A stretch of 64,000 bases of DNA from Lactococcus termiticola (GTDB taxonomy: Bacteria; Bacillota; Bacilli; Lactobacillales; Streptococcaceae): NCBI RefSeq assembly GCF_003116835.1, contig NZ_BFFO01000002.1, forward strand, positions 62,001 through 126,000, in the 5' to 3' direction. Position 1 is the first letter of the stretch, and every line of letters starts with the position of its first letter. A program made the position numbers and the translations under genes. This document shows, piece by piece, positions 26,317 through 34,149 of this stretch. Under the pieces are notes generated by a model, which saw nothing but the letters and a program-made list of their open reading frames with translations, had not been told where the DNA came from and searched no databases.

Positions 26317-26500
26317 TTGACAAGAAAGAATATATGTTATATAATGAAAAAGTTGAAAAGCAGAAGCACCCGCTTCTCGCCTAAGGAGCCGATAGCCCTG
26401 GGCAGACGAAATGGAATTATTCAATTAAAACGAATGTTTTCATGAGCGGGGCACTGATGGTGTTCCGCTTTTGTTTTTCTTAAAAAAACTAATTTTATAA
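26317..26500 (+). promoter_or_regulatory. infC promoter and ribosomal-protein (L20-type) leader
   Basis: TTGACA (26317-26322), 17 bases, TATAAT (26340-26345). The untranslated leader contains AGAAGC..GCTTCT and further paired segments. It ends in GAGCGGGGCAC, short loop, GTGTTCCGCTTTTGTTTTT (26451-26480), which can act as an attenuator-type terminator before infC. Leaders of this type precede infC-rpmI-rplT in many Firmicutes and respond to excess L20. The class assignment is by position and layout. Confidence 0.65.
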
Positions 26501-26513
26501 AGGAGAACGAGTC

Positions 26514-27041
26514 ATCGCAAAACAAGATTCAAGAAAACCTCTGATGAACGGTCAAATCCGCTCACGTGAGGTGCGACTCATCGGTGCTGACGGCGAACAG
26601 CTGGGTGTAACACCTACTGCTGAAGCCTTGAACCAGGCCGAAGAGCTCGACATGGATTTGGTTCTGATTTCCAATCAAGAGCCTCCTGTTGCGAAAATCA
26701 TGGATTATACCAAATTCATGTTTGAGCAAAAGAAGAAACAAAAAGAAGCGAAGAAGAAGCAAGCGGTTGTTTCCGTCAAAGAAGTGCGTCTGTCACCCGT
26801 TATTGACCAAAACGACTTTGATACCAAGCTTCGCCAGGCCATCAAGTTCCTTGAAAAAGGCGACAAGGTCAAAGTTTCTATCCGTTTCAAGGGCCGGATG
26901 ATTACCCACCAAGATGTGGGACGTCAGGTCATGGACAAGTTTGCCAAGGCGACTGAAGAAGTTGCTACGGTCGAACAACGTGCCAAAATGGATGGCCGCC
27001 AAATGTTCTTGCAGTTGGCTCCCATCAAGAAAAAAGATTAG
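26514..27041 (+). CDS. infC: Translation initiation factor IF-3
   Basis: 175 residues if started at the ATC codon at 26514. AAAGGAG ends eight bases before it, and the added residues (AKQDSRKPL) join the normal IF-3 N-terminus ([14 protein letters not shown]). The next ATG, at 26544, has no ribosome binding site. A rare initiator is characteristic of infC genes: IF-3 itself discriminates against such codons, giving autoregulation. The N-domain, lysine-rich linker ([15 protein letters not shown]) and C-domain are complete. It heads the infC-rpmI-rplT operon. Confidence 0.93.
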   Translation: MAKQDSRKPLMNGQIRSREVRLIGADGEQLGVTPTAEALNQAEELDMDLVLISNQEPPVAKIMDYTKFMFEQKKKQKEAKKKQAVVSVKEVRLSPVIDQNDFDTKLRQAIKFLEKGDKVKVSIRFKGRMITHQDVGRQVMDKFAKATEEVATVEQRAKMDGRQMFLQLAPIKKKD

Positions 27042-27089
27042 TCTTCAGGCTCAGGCCTGCTTACTATAAAAATCCAAGGAGAATTAAAA

Positions 27090-27290
27090 ATGCCAAAACA
27101 AAAAACACACCGCGCATCAGCTAAACGTTTCAAACGTACTGGTTCAGGCGGTCTTAAACGCTTCCGCGCTTACACTTCTCACCGTTTCCACGGTAAGACT
27201 GTAAAACAACGTCGCCAACTTCGTAAGGCACGTATGGTTTCTAAGGGAGACTTCAAGCGTATCCGTCGTATGGTAGCGACGATGAAATAA
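27090..27290 (+). CDS. rpmI: 50S ribosomal protein L35
   Basis: 66 residues, basic, with the family pattern [25 protein letters not shown] and the [14 protein letters not shown] segment. It lies in the conserved place between infC and rplT with a good AAGGAG site. Confidence 0.97.
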   Translation: MPKQKTHRASAKRFKRTGSGGLKRFRAYTSHRFHGKTVKQRRQLRKARMVSKGDFKRIRRMVATMK

Positions 27291-27447
27291 TCCGAAAGGA
27301 TTATTTCAAGTAACGGTCCGGGGGACCGTTACGGTGGGAGCTAGTCCCGAGGCAAGGCCGAGGGAGACGATGAAGTAATTACATTGTTCAGCTCTCGACA
27401 AAATTAAATTAAGAATATTATCTAAGAATTATTAAAGGAGAACACAC
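27291..27447 (+). promoter_or_regulatory. Structured spacer between rpmI and rplT
   Basis: 157 bases, long for this operon. TAACGGTCC/GGACCGTTA forms a strong hairpin. It is followed by GGTGGGAGCTAGTCCCGAGG and GACGATGAAGTAAT, the latter echoing the rpmI end (GACGATGAAATAAT). There is no T run, so it is not a simple terminator. It could be a processing or L20-binding site; this is inference. Confidence 0.45.
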
Positions 27448-27804
27448 ATGGCTCGTGTTAAAGGAAGCGTTGCAACTCGTGCACGCCGCAAACGCGTATT
27501 AAAACTCGCAAAAGGTTACTATGGTGCTAAGCACCGTCTCTTCAAGACTGCTAAAGAGCAAGTCATGAACTCATACTACTATGCATTCCGCGATCGTCGT
27601 CAAAAGAAACGCGACTTCCGTAAATTGTGGATTGCACGTATCAATGCAGCTGCTCGTATGAACGGTATCTCATACAGTAAAATGATGCACGGTTTGAAAC
27701 TTGCAGAAGTTGAAGTAAACCGTAAGATGCTTGCTGAATTGGCAGTATCAGACGAAAAAGCTTTCAAGGTGCTTGCTGATACAGCTAAGGATGCTTTGAA
27801 ATAA
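27448..27804 (+). CDS. rplT: 50S ribosomal protein L20
   Basis: 118 residues, the normal length. It opens [32 protein letters not shown] and contains [26 protein letters not shown], both hallmarks of L20. L20 is needed for early 50S assembly and in Firmicutes represses its own operon through the infC leader. It has an AAAGGAGAA site. Confidence 0.97.
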   Translation: MARVKGSVATRARRKRVLKLAKGYYGAKHRLFKTAKEQVMNSYYYAFRDRRQKKRDFRKLWIARINAAARMNGISYSKMMHGLKLAEVEVNRKMLAELAVSDEKAFKVLADTAKDALK

Positions 27805-27856
27805 GAAGTAATGAAGAGGCCTTAGGGCTTTTTTTGTTTTCCCTGCTATTATCACT

Positions 27857-27888
27857 AAAGTTGAGGTCATGTTGACCTCGACTTTTTT
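27857..27888 (+). terminator. Terminator after rplT
   Basis: AAAGTTGAGGTC, short loop, GACCTCGACTTTTTT: a near-perfect 12-bp stem with T run. A weaker hairpin precedes it at about 27815-27836. Confidence 0.85.
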
Positions 27889-27925
27889 CTTTTTCTAAAC
27901 TTGTCCATCCAATCTCTCTAAACCA

Positions 27926-27991
27926 TTAACATACTGTTTACCTAATATTTACCAACTATTTACGTTCAAAAGCTTTCATCTGAGAGATAAT
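27926..27991 (+). promoter_or_regulatory. Pho box and promoter of the phosphonate operon
   Basis: Four hexamers start exactly 11 bases apart: TTAACA (27926), TTTACC (27937), TTTACC (27948), TTTACG (27959). This is the layout of the PhoP/PhoB binding site in Firmicutes (TTWACA repeats spaced five bases). A -10-like GATAAT (27986-27991) follows at about 21 bases, with no normal -35, as at PhoP-activated promoters. It implies induction by phosphate limitation. Confidence 0.75.
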
Positions 27992-28019
27992 AAAAGAGTA
28001 ATAAAAATATTAAGGAGAA

Positions 28020-28808
28020 ATGAAATTGCCCCGTTTACATGATCTTGAGCTGATTGGGATTGACAAGAGCTTTGCCACAAGTAAGGTCCTCTCGGATATT
28101 TCAATCAGCCTAAAAAATGGAGAAATCCTCTCTATTCTAGGGCCGTCAGGCTGCGGAAAGACCACCCTCTTAAACCTGATTCTGGGTCTAGAGCAGGCGG
28201 ATGCTGGAAAAATCCTCTATGAGGACAGGGAGGTCAATTGCCTCCCCATGGAGAAACGAGGTTTCAACATCGTCTTTCAAGACTACGCCCTCTTTCCCCA
28301 CCTCTCGGTCGACAAAAACATCAGGTATGGTCTGGCCAATAAAAAAGGCTTAACATCAGAAGCAGAACTAGCCGAGCTTATCGACCTTCTCGACCTTGGC
28401 CCCCATCTCAAAAAACGGATTGACCAGCTCTCAGGTGGCCAAAAGCAACGGGTGGCCCTGGCGAGGACCCTGGTCATGAAGCCTAAAATCCTCCTCCTGG
28501 ACGAGCCCCTCTCAGCCCTTGACGGCATGATTAAAGAGGGCATCAAGCAACGGATTATCAAGATTGCCAAGCAGATGAATCTCATGACCATCATCGTGAC
28601 CCACGACCCAGAAGAAGCCTTGACCATGTCGGATAAGGTCCTGATTCTGGAAAAAGGCCGGGTGGCCCAGTTTGGGACCAGAGAGGAAATCGTCGCATCC
28701 CCAGCCAACAGCTTTGTGAAAAATTTTATCCTCGAGCAACTTGAAAGCAAGAAGGAAAACATCATGAAGCTCTTTGCAGGCAAGAAGGAGTTCCAGCTTG
28801 ACTACTAA
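28020..28808 (+). CDS. ABC transporter ATP-binding protein, probable 2-aminoethylphosphonate importer
   Basis: 262 residues with AAGGAG in front of the start. Walker A is GPSGCGKTTLL, the signature LSGGQKQRVALART, Walker B ILLLDEPLSALD, and the switch His is in TIIVTHDPEEA. The protein is shorter than the 340-370 residues usual for Fbp/Pot-type ATPases and lacks a C-terminal TOBE regulatory domain. The substrate is inferred from the co-transcribed phnW and phnX. It is the first gene of the five-gene operon behind the Pho box. Confidence 0.85.
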   Translation: MKLPRLHDLELIGIDKSFATSKVLSDISISLKNGEILSILGPSGCGKTTLLNLILGLEQADAGKILYEDREVNCLPMEKRGFNIVFQDYALFPHLSVDKNIRYGLANKKGLTSEAELAELIDLLDLGPHLKKRIDQLSGGQKQRVALARTLVMKPKILLLDEPLSALDGMIKEGIKQRIIKIAKQMNLMTIIVTHDPEEALTMSDKVLILEKGRVAQFGTREEIVASPANSFVKNFILEQLESKKENIMKLFAGKKEFQLDY

Positions 28809-30531
28809 AAAATGGCCAGCCATCAGCCTAAATCTAATGATTCTCCTCTTCTTTGCCAGCCTCCTGATTCTCCCCCTGGGCAGGCTCTTGATCCTTGCCT
28901 TTACGAGCGAGGGCCAGTTTACGTTGGCCAATATCCAGGCAACGCTCAGCCGGCCCGACATTGGCTTGGCCTTTGGCCACAGCCTCTTTCTAGCCAGTCT
29001 CTCCGCCTTCTTTGCTGTGATTCTGGCCTTTATCTTAGCTTTTACAGTCAATTTCACAAAGATGTCGGCCCTGCTGAAAAAGGCCATTGAGACACTTGCC
29101 CTCTTCCCCATGTTTCTGCCGACCCTGGCCTATGGCTACAGCATCATCTATGCCTTCGGTGCCCAGAGCCCGCTAACCCGCCTGAATCATGACAATCTCA
29201 TCCTCACCCCTTTTGGCCCCCAGGGCATGGTCATCGGCTTTATTATTTATACCTTCCCGATTGCCTTTATCCTGCTTAATTCTTCTATGAAATACATCGA
29301 CATGCGATTATTTACAGTCTCAAGGTTAATGGGGGATTCGAGGCTCAGGAGTTTCTGGACTTGCCTGATTCGTCCCCTCCTTATCAGCATCTGTCTTGCC
29401 TTTATCCAAGCCTTCTTCCTAAGCTTCACAGACTTTGGACTGCCAAGTGCTCTGGCTGGCAATTATCCCCTCCTCTCCAGCCTCTTATTTAGCCAGATGC
29501 AGGGGGCTCTGGCCAATTTTGGCCAGGGGACAGTGATTGCCCTTCTCATGCTCCTTCCAAGTCTCTTGACGACGGCTTTGATGGTCTTCCTTCAACGCTT
29601 CCAGGTCAAGCAACAGGCAAAATCAAGCTTCGTCGCCTTTGCTGGCAGAGCCTGGGACTGGGTCTTTGGCGGGGCTTCACTCCTGATTATTTCCCTCAGT
29701 ATCCTAGTTTTTCTACCGATATTTGTTGTTCCTTTTGTCACAGCCTATCCTTATGTGATGGACTTTAGCCTGGTCCATCTTCAGGAGGTCTTTAACAACC
29801 AGAGCCTGATTTCGATTTATCAGTTGACCCTGAAAATGGCAATGCTGACAGCCCTTATCGGTAGTGTCTTCTATTTTGCCATGGCCTATCTGGCGACGAG
29901 GAGTCGGATTGCAGGTAGAGTATTTGCAGTTTTTCATTTCCTGTCAAACATGACCAATGCCATTCCAGGTATGGTCTTGGGGATTGCCTTCCTCTTTATC
30001 TTTTCAGGCACGCCACTCAATGGCTCGCTCTGGCTCCTGGTCCTGGTTAATCTGATTCATTTCCTGGCCAGCCCTTACCAGATGGCGATCCAGGCACTGA
30101 GCAAGCTCTCAAAGCATTATGAGACGACCTCAAGACTCCTGGGCGATAGCTTCATAAAGACCATCTTCAAGGTCATCTTGCCCAACATTCGCCATACAAT
30201 CTTTGAAATGATGAGCTACCTTTTCATCCAATCCATGGTCACTATCTCAGCTATCGTCTTCCTGGTCGGCGTAGACAGCCAGACCATCACGACAAGCATG
30301 CAGAGCCTCCAGCAGTTCAATCAATATGCCCAGGTCTTTGTCCTTGCCCTCTTCCTCTTTGGAACAAACCTTCTGGTCAAGCTCATCTTCCACTTCCTAG
30401 GAAGCTATGATTTTTCAGCCTTGAGAGCTAGGACCAGCCACTATAAAAAGCGTATCCTTTCTAAGAAAGAGGCCATCAGCCTCGAGTCCAATCAATTATC
30501 AACCGTCGAACACACAACAAATGGAGAATAA
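28798..30531 (+). CDS. Fused ABC permease, probable 2-aminoethylphosphonate importer
   Basis: About 577 residues from the TTG at 28798, chosen because AAGGAG lies just upstream, overlapping the ATPase end. It has about twelve membrane segments in two halves of some 280 residues, each a complete FbpB/PotB-like permease domain. The coupling (EAA-like) loops are around MKYIDMRLFTVSRLMGDSRL and KLSKHYETTSRLLGDSF. Such fused permeases are known from AEP transporters of the PhnU2/AepP type. One chain would supply both transmembrane domains of the importer. Confidence 0.83.
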   Translation: MTTKKWPAISLNLMILLFFASLLILPLGRLLILAFTSEGQFTLANIQATLSRPDIGLAFGHSLFLASLSAFFAVILAFILAFTVNFTKMSALLKKAIETLALFPMFLPTLAYGYSIIYAFGAQSPLTRLNHDNLILTPFGPQGMVIGFIIYTFPIAFILLNSSMKYIDMRLFTVSRLMGDSRLRSFWTCLIRPLLISICLAFIQAFFLSFTDFGLPSALAGNYPLLSSLLFSQMQGALANFGQGTVIALLMLLPSLLTTALMVFLQRFQVKQQAKSSFVAFAGRAWDWVFGGASLLIISLSILVFLPIFVVPFVTAYPYVMDFSLVHLQEVFNNQSLISIYQLTLKMAMLTALIGSVFYFAMAYLATRSRIAGRVFAVFHFLSNMTNAIPGMVLGIAFLFIFSGTPLNGSLWLLVLVNLIHFLASPYQMAIQALSKLSKHYETTSRLLGDSFIKTIFKVILPNIRHTIFEMMSYLFIQSMVTISAIVFLVGVDSQTITTSMQSLQQFNQYAQVFVLALFLFGTNLLVKLIFHFLGSYDFSALRARTSHYKKRILSKKEAISLESNQLSTVEHTTNGE

Positions 30532-30532
30532 G

Positions 30533-31555
30533 ATGAATTTCAAAAAAATTATCACAACAACAGCGATTATCAGCCTCTCGGTCACAGGTCTTCTCGCCCT
30601 TTCTGCCTGCTCTTCATCCAAGGCTTCAAAAGATGCCACATCTGGCAAAGAAGTCGTCATCTACACCAATGCTGATAAGGAAGCAGAGACCGTCATGAAA
30701 AAGACCCTCGATGACAATGGCTACAAGGGAGCCTACAAGTTTGTAGACTTTGGCTCAGCTGATCTCAACACCAAGGTCAACGCCGAAGGGACAAACCTCC
30801 AGGCAGACCTGGTCACTCTTTCGACCTTCTATATCGACTCTGCCCAAAAGTCGAAAGACATGTTTGCCGACTGGAAAACGCCTGGCAATCTCCTAGATAA
30901 TTTCAAGCAGGAAGGCTTCCAAAGCCCAATTCTTGGCCTCGAAGGCTCGCTTATGGTCAACACAGCAGTCCTCAAGAGCAAGGGGCTAGCCAAGCCAAGC
31001 TCTATAAAAGACCTGACTAAGCCAGAATACAAAGGCCTTATCTCATTTCCAAGCCTGGAAACCTCGACCACAGGTTGGCTGATGGTCCAAGCCCTTATTT
31101 CCAAATACGGAGAAGTAGAAGCTCAAAACATCTTGACCGGCCTGATTAAAAATGCTGGTGCCCACCTGACCAGCTCCGGCTCAGCCCCAGTCCAGGACGT
31201 GACCAGCGGACAGGTTGCTGTTGCCTTTGGCCTTCGTCAACAGGGTGTCGAAGCTCAAAAACAAGGTCAACCCATCGAAGTCATCAATGCCAGTGAAGGC
31301 AACTACGTCTTGACCGAGTCTGTCGCTGTGGTCAAGCACAAGGACATTAAGGACAAGACTGAAAAAATTGCTGAAGTCCTGGCAACGAAAACCCGCAAAG
31401 ACCTGATGGGCTACTATCCACCAGCCATTTTCAAGGGCGAGCAGGAAAGCAACAATGAAAGTCTCCGAGGAGAATACTTCGACAAGCCGTTGAGCACGGA
31501 CCTCCTGAAGTCTCAAATCCAAATCTTTGAAAAAGCAAAAGCAGCTGCAAACTAA
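30533..31555 (+). CDS. Substrate-binding lipoprotein, probable 2-aminoethylphosphonate-binding
   Basis: 340 residues from the ATG at 30533 (GGAG upstream); an ATG at 30521 is further from a site. The signal peptide ends in a lipobox, LLALSACSSS, so Cys is lipidated and the protein sits on the outer face of the membrane. The body is an FbpA-type extracellular solute-binding protein (EVVIYTNADKEAETVMKKTL, VTSGQVAVAFGLRQQG). It is placed between the permease and phnW, which suggests 2-aminoethylphosphonate as ligand. Confidence 0.83.
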   Translation: MNFKKIITTTAIISLSVTGLLALSACSSSKASKDATSGKEVVIYTNADKEAETVMKKTLDDNGYKGAYKFVDFGSADLNTKVNAEGTNLQADLVTLSTFYIDSAQKSKDMFADWKTPGNLLDNFKQEGFQSPILGLEGSLMVNTAVLKSKGLAKPSSIKDLTKPEYKGLISFPSLETSTTGWLMVQALISKYGEVEAQNILTGLIKNAGAHLTSSGSAPVQDVTSGQVAVAFGLRQQGVEAQKQGQPIEVINASEGNYVLTESVAVVKHKDIKDKTEKIAEVLATKTRKDLMGYYPPAIFKGEQESNNESLRGEYFDKPLSTDLLKSQIQIFEKAKAAAN

Positions 31556-31566
31556 GAAAGGGCAAG

Positions 31567-32652
31567 ATGAAGCAAGAATACAAACTTTTAACACCAGGAC
31601 CTCTGACCACGACGGCGACGGTCAAAGAGGCCATGCTGGTCGACCACTGCACCTGGGATGATGACTACAAGCGGATCACGCAAGACATCCGAGCCAAACT
31701 CCTTGAAATCGCTGGTGCTTCAGGCCAGGACTACACCAGCATTTTGATGCAGGGTTCAGGGAGTTTTGGTGTAGAATCTGTGATTTCAAGTGTCCTGGAC
31801 AGCGAGGATTGCCTCCTTATCCTGTCAAACGGGGCTTATGGCCAGAGGCTCGGCGAGATTGCAGCTGCCCACAAACTCAACTTTGTCCTCTACGAGCAGG
31901 CCTACAACCAACAGCCTGATGTCCATGAGGTTAGTGACCTCCTAAGAGTTCATCCAGAAATCAGCCACATCGCTATGGTCCATTCTGAGACCACGACTGG
32001 TATGCTCAATGACCTGGAGCCCTTTGCTGAGCTCTGCAAGGAAAAAGACCTTTACTTTATTGTCGACGCCATGTCGAGCTTTGGCGGTATTGAGATTGAT
32101 GTCACAGGCCTGGACATTGACTACCTGATTTCTTCTGCTAATAAGTGCCTCCAGGGCGTGCCGGGTTTTTCCTTTATCATTGCTAAAAAATCCAGCCTTG
32201 AAGTCAGTCGTGGAAAGGCAGACACCCTCTCGCTTGACCTCCATGCCCAGTATGACGGTATGTTTGATGGCAAATGGCGTTTTACCTCGCCGACCCACGT
32301 TGTCATTGCCTTTGAGCAGGCACTGAAGGAGTTTGAAGCAGAAGGCGGGATTCCAGCCAGACATGCCCGCTATGCAGGTAACATGGGCATCCTTATTGAA
32401 AACTTCAAGGAAATTGGCCTGATGAGCTACCTCACCGAGGACAACCAGGGACCATTTATTGCCACCTTCCATTATCCTCGGGATAATTTTGACTTCAAGG
32501 ACATGTATGCCTTTATCAAAGAACGGGGCTATGCGATTTATCCAGGAAAGCTAAATAATATGGACACCTTTAGAATCGGTGTTATCGGCGAGATTTATCC
32601 AGAAGATATAAAATTACTCACAGCAGTGATGAAGGAGTATTTTAGCAAATGA
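31567..32652 (+). CDS. phnW: 2-aminoethylphosphonate:pyruvate aminotransferase
   Basis: 361 residues, the family length. The opening LLTPGPLTTTATVKEAM and DHCTWDDDYK are characteristic of PhnW, a class V aminotransferase; the cofactor lysine is in SSANKCLQGVPGF. It turns 2-aminoethylphosphonate and pyruvate into phosphonoacetaldehyde and alanine. The stop overlaps the start of phnX, the next enzyme, which agrees with channelled expression. Confidence 0.93.
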   Translation: MKQEYKLLTPGPLTTTATVKEAMLVDHCTWDDDYKRITQDIRAKLLEIAGASGQDYTSILMQGSGSFGVESVISSVLDSEDCLLILSNGAYGQRLGEIAAAHKLNFVLYEQAYNQQPDVHEVSDLLRVHPEISHIAMVHSETTTGMLNDLEPFAELCKEKDLYFIVDAMSSFGGIEIDVTGLDIDYLISSANKCLQGVPGFSFIIAKKSSLEVSRGKADTLSLDLHAQYDGMFDGKWRFTSPTHVVIAFEQALKEFEAEGGIPARHARYAGNMGILIENFKEIGLMSYLTEDNQGPFIATFHYPRDNFDFKDMYAFIKERGYAIYPGKLNNMDTFRIGVIGEIYPEDIKLLTAVMKEYFSK

Positions 32653-33413
32653 AAATTGAAGCAGTAATTTTAGACTGGGCAGGGACAACCGTAGATTATG
32701 GATGCTTTAGCCCGGTTCAGGCCTTTGTGGATGCCTTTGAAAGTCAGGGGATTGGCGTGACCTTAGAGGAGGTCAGAGAGCCGATGGGCATATTAAAGCG
32801 CGACCACATCATCGCCATGCTTGAAATGCCAAGGATTAACTCCGCATTTAAGGAGCTAAAAGGGCGTGATTACAATGATGAGGATGTCGACCAAATTTTG
32901 GAAGTCTTTACAGATAAGCTGATGAGTCATCTGAGACTGGGGACCAGCCTGAAGCCGGGCACGCTCGAAATTGCTCAGCTCCTCAGGGAAAAAGGCATTA
33001 AAATTGGCTCAACGACAGGTTACACCAAGGCCATGCTTGAGCCGGTGGCAGAAGCAGCGGCCAGGCTCGGTTATACACCAGACATGGCCGTAACGCCCGA
33101 AGAAGTTGCAGGCTTTGGCCGTCCCTACCCCTATATGATTTTTGAAAATCTCAAGCGATTGGAAGTCATGTCGACTGAAAATGTCATCAAGATTGGCGAT
33201 ACTGTCGCTGATGTCCTAGAGGCAAAGCATGCCGGCATCAAGAGCTTTGCTGTTGTCGAAGGCTCGTCTGTCATGGCCCTATCTGAAGAAGAGTGGGAGA
33301 CCTTGAGTCCTGATGAGCAGGAGCAGAGGTCGTTTGCTGTCAAGAAGGTCTTCCTGGAGGCTGGGGCGGATGTGGTCTTGCAGAATTTGGGAGAGTTAGT
33401 GGCTTATCTTTGA
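32649..33413 (+). CDS. phnX: Phosphonoacetaldehyde hydrolase (phosphonatase)
   Basis: 254 residues of the HAD superfamily. The nucleophile Asp9 lies in ILDWAGTTVDYG, the Schiff-base lysine of the cap (Lys50) in EPMGILKRDHI, and KIGDTVADVLEA supplies the metal-binding acidic residues. It cleaves the C-P bond of phosphonoacetaldehyde to acetaldehyde and phosphate. With phnW and the transporter it completes a pathway using 2-aminoethylphosphonate as phosphorus source. Confidence 0.94.
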   Translation: MKIEAVILDWAGTTVDYGCFSPVQAFVDAFESQGIGVTLEEVREPMGILKRDHIIAMLEMPRINSAFKELKGRDYNDEDVDQILEVFTDKLMSHLRLGTSLKPGTLEIAQLLREKGIKIGSTTGYTKAMLEPVAEAAARLGYTPDMAVTPEEVAGFGRPYPYMIFENLKRLEVMSTENVIKIGDTVADVLEAKHAGIKSFAVVEGSSVMALSEEEWETLSPDEQEQRSFAVKKVFLEAGADVVLQNLGELVAYL

Positions 33414-33448
33414 TTTTTGAAATAGGGATAGACGACTAAATTACTGCA

Positions 33449-33841
33449 ATGAAAAATAAAAAGTTGGGAAGCATACGAACAGAGTATGGGGCATTTCCTG
33501 AAGAACATGAAATGCTCACGGCTAAAATTTTCATGCACGCAGGTTTTGATGTTCTTTTCTTGAGCCCGAGAAGGTCCAAGGATATGAAGACGCCAGATGT
33601 TGAAATCAATGGGGTGCTCTGGGAGATTAAATCCCCGACCGGAACTTCTAAAGCTACGATAGACCGCAATATCAAGCGGGCCATAAAGCAATCTCGTAAC
33701 ATTATCATTGATACAAGAAGATGTAAACTCGCTGATGAGGAAATCAGACATTTTTTAGTCAAGACTGAGAAGAGCCTTGCTGGTGTAAGGAGGTTGAAAC
33801 TCATCACAAAGCGAGGGAAAATCATTGACATCAAAGGCTAA
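33449..33841 (+). CDS. Small PD-(D/E)XK-like protein resembling CdiA C-terminal tRNase domains
   Basis: 130 residues, ATG without a clear ribosome binding site. The core PDVEINGVLWEIKSPTG has the D-x-n-E-x-K arrangement of PD-(D/E)XK nucleases. With the basic C-terminal half (NIKRAIKQSRNIIIDTRR, GVRRLKLITKRGKIIDIKG) it resembles the toxin domain at the end of some CdiA/contact-inhibition proteins, also found free-standing in Firmicutes. No secretion signal and no obvious immunity gene are adjacent. It may also be a phage or ICE-derived protein. Function uncertain. Confidence 0.6.
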   Translation: MKNKKLGSIRTEYGAFPEEHEMLTAKIFMHAGFDVLFLSPRRSKDMKTPDVEINGVLWEIKSPTGTSKATIDRNIKRAIKQSRNIIIDTRRCKLADEEIRHFLVKTEKSLAGVRRLKLITKRGKIIDIKG

Positions 33842-33911
33842 TTTGATATAATAAGATTAACGGATAGAGGACGCCAGTGCTGAACTGCACAGGCCAGCCT
33901 CTGTCCCTTTT
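33825..33911 (+). promoter_or_regulatory. Promoter followed at once by a terminator-like hairpin
   Basis: TTGACA (33825-33830), 16 bases, TATAAT (33847-33852) overlaps the end of the preceding gene. Only a few bases after the expected start, GGATAGAGG..GTGC pairs with GCAC..CCTCTGTCC and is followed by six T. It could simply terminate the upstream gene. With its own promoter it could also give a very short RNA. The pheS promoter proper begins just after it. Confidence 0.5.
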
Positions 33912-33916
33912 TTCGT

Positions 33917-33945
33917 TTGACAAATCCCCTGAAAACAGATAGAAT
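33917..33945 (+). promoter_or_regulatory. pheS promoter
   Basis: TTGACA (33917-33922), 17 bases, TAGAAT (33940-33945). Confidence 0.8.
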
Positions 33946-33951
33946 AAGTAA

Positions 33952-34138
33952 GTACGGAAGAGTAACTCAGCACGGCTTTTTCCAGGGAATCCAGCCCATC
34001 GACTGTAAGGCAGGATATCAGCCACTGAGCGAAGTTCACCCGATTTGAATTAAATAAGTCAAAAAATTAAGTAAAAAATAGGATGGTACCGCGGTTTTCG
34101 CTCCTTTGTTGGAGAGATACTGCGGTATTTTTATTTTG
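33952..34138 (+). promoter_or_regulatory. T-box leader specific for tRNA-Phe
   Basis: Stem I shows the AGTA element (in GAAGAGTAACTCAG) opposite GAAG-TTC-AC (34031-34039). TTC at 34035-34037 is in the specifier position and is a Phe codon. The T-box sequence GGATGGTACCGCGG is at 34081-34094. A terminator (TACCGC..CTCC, loop, GGAG..GCGGTA, T run, 34087-34138) competes with the antiterminator. Uncharged tRNA-Phe would allow read-through into pheS. Confidence 0.9.
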
Positions 34139-34149
34139 AAAGGGAAAAA

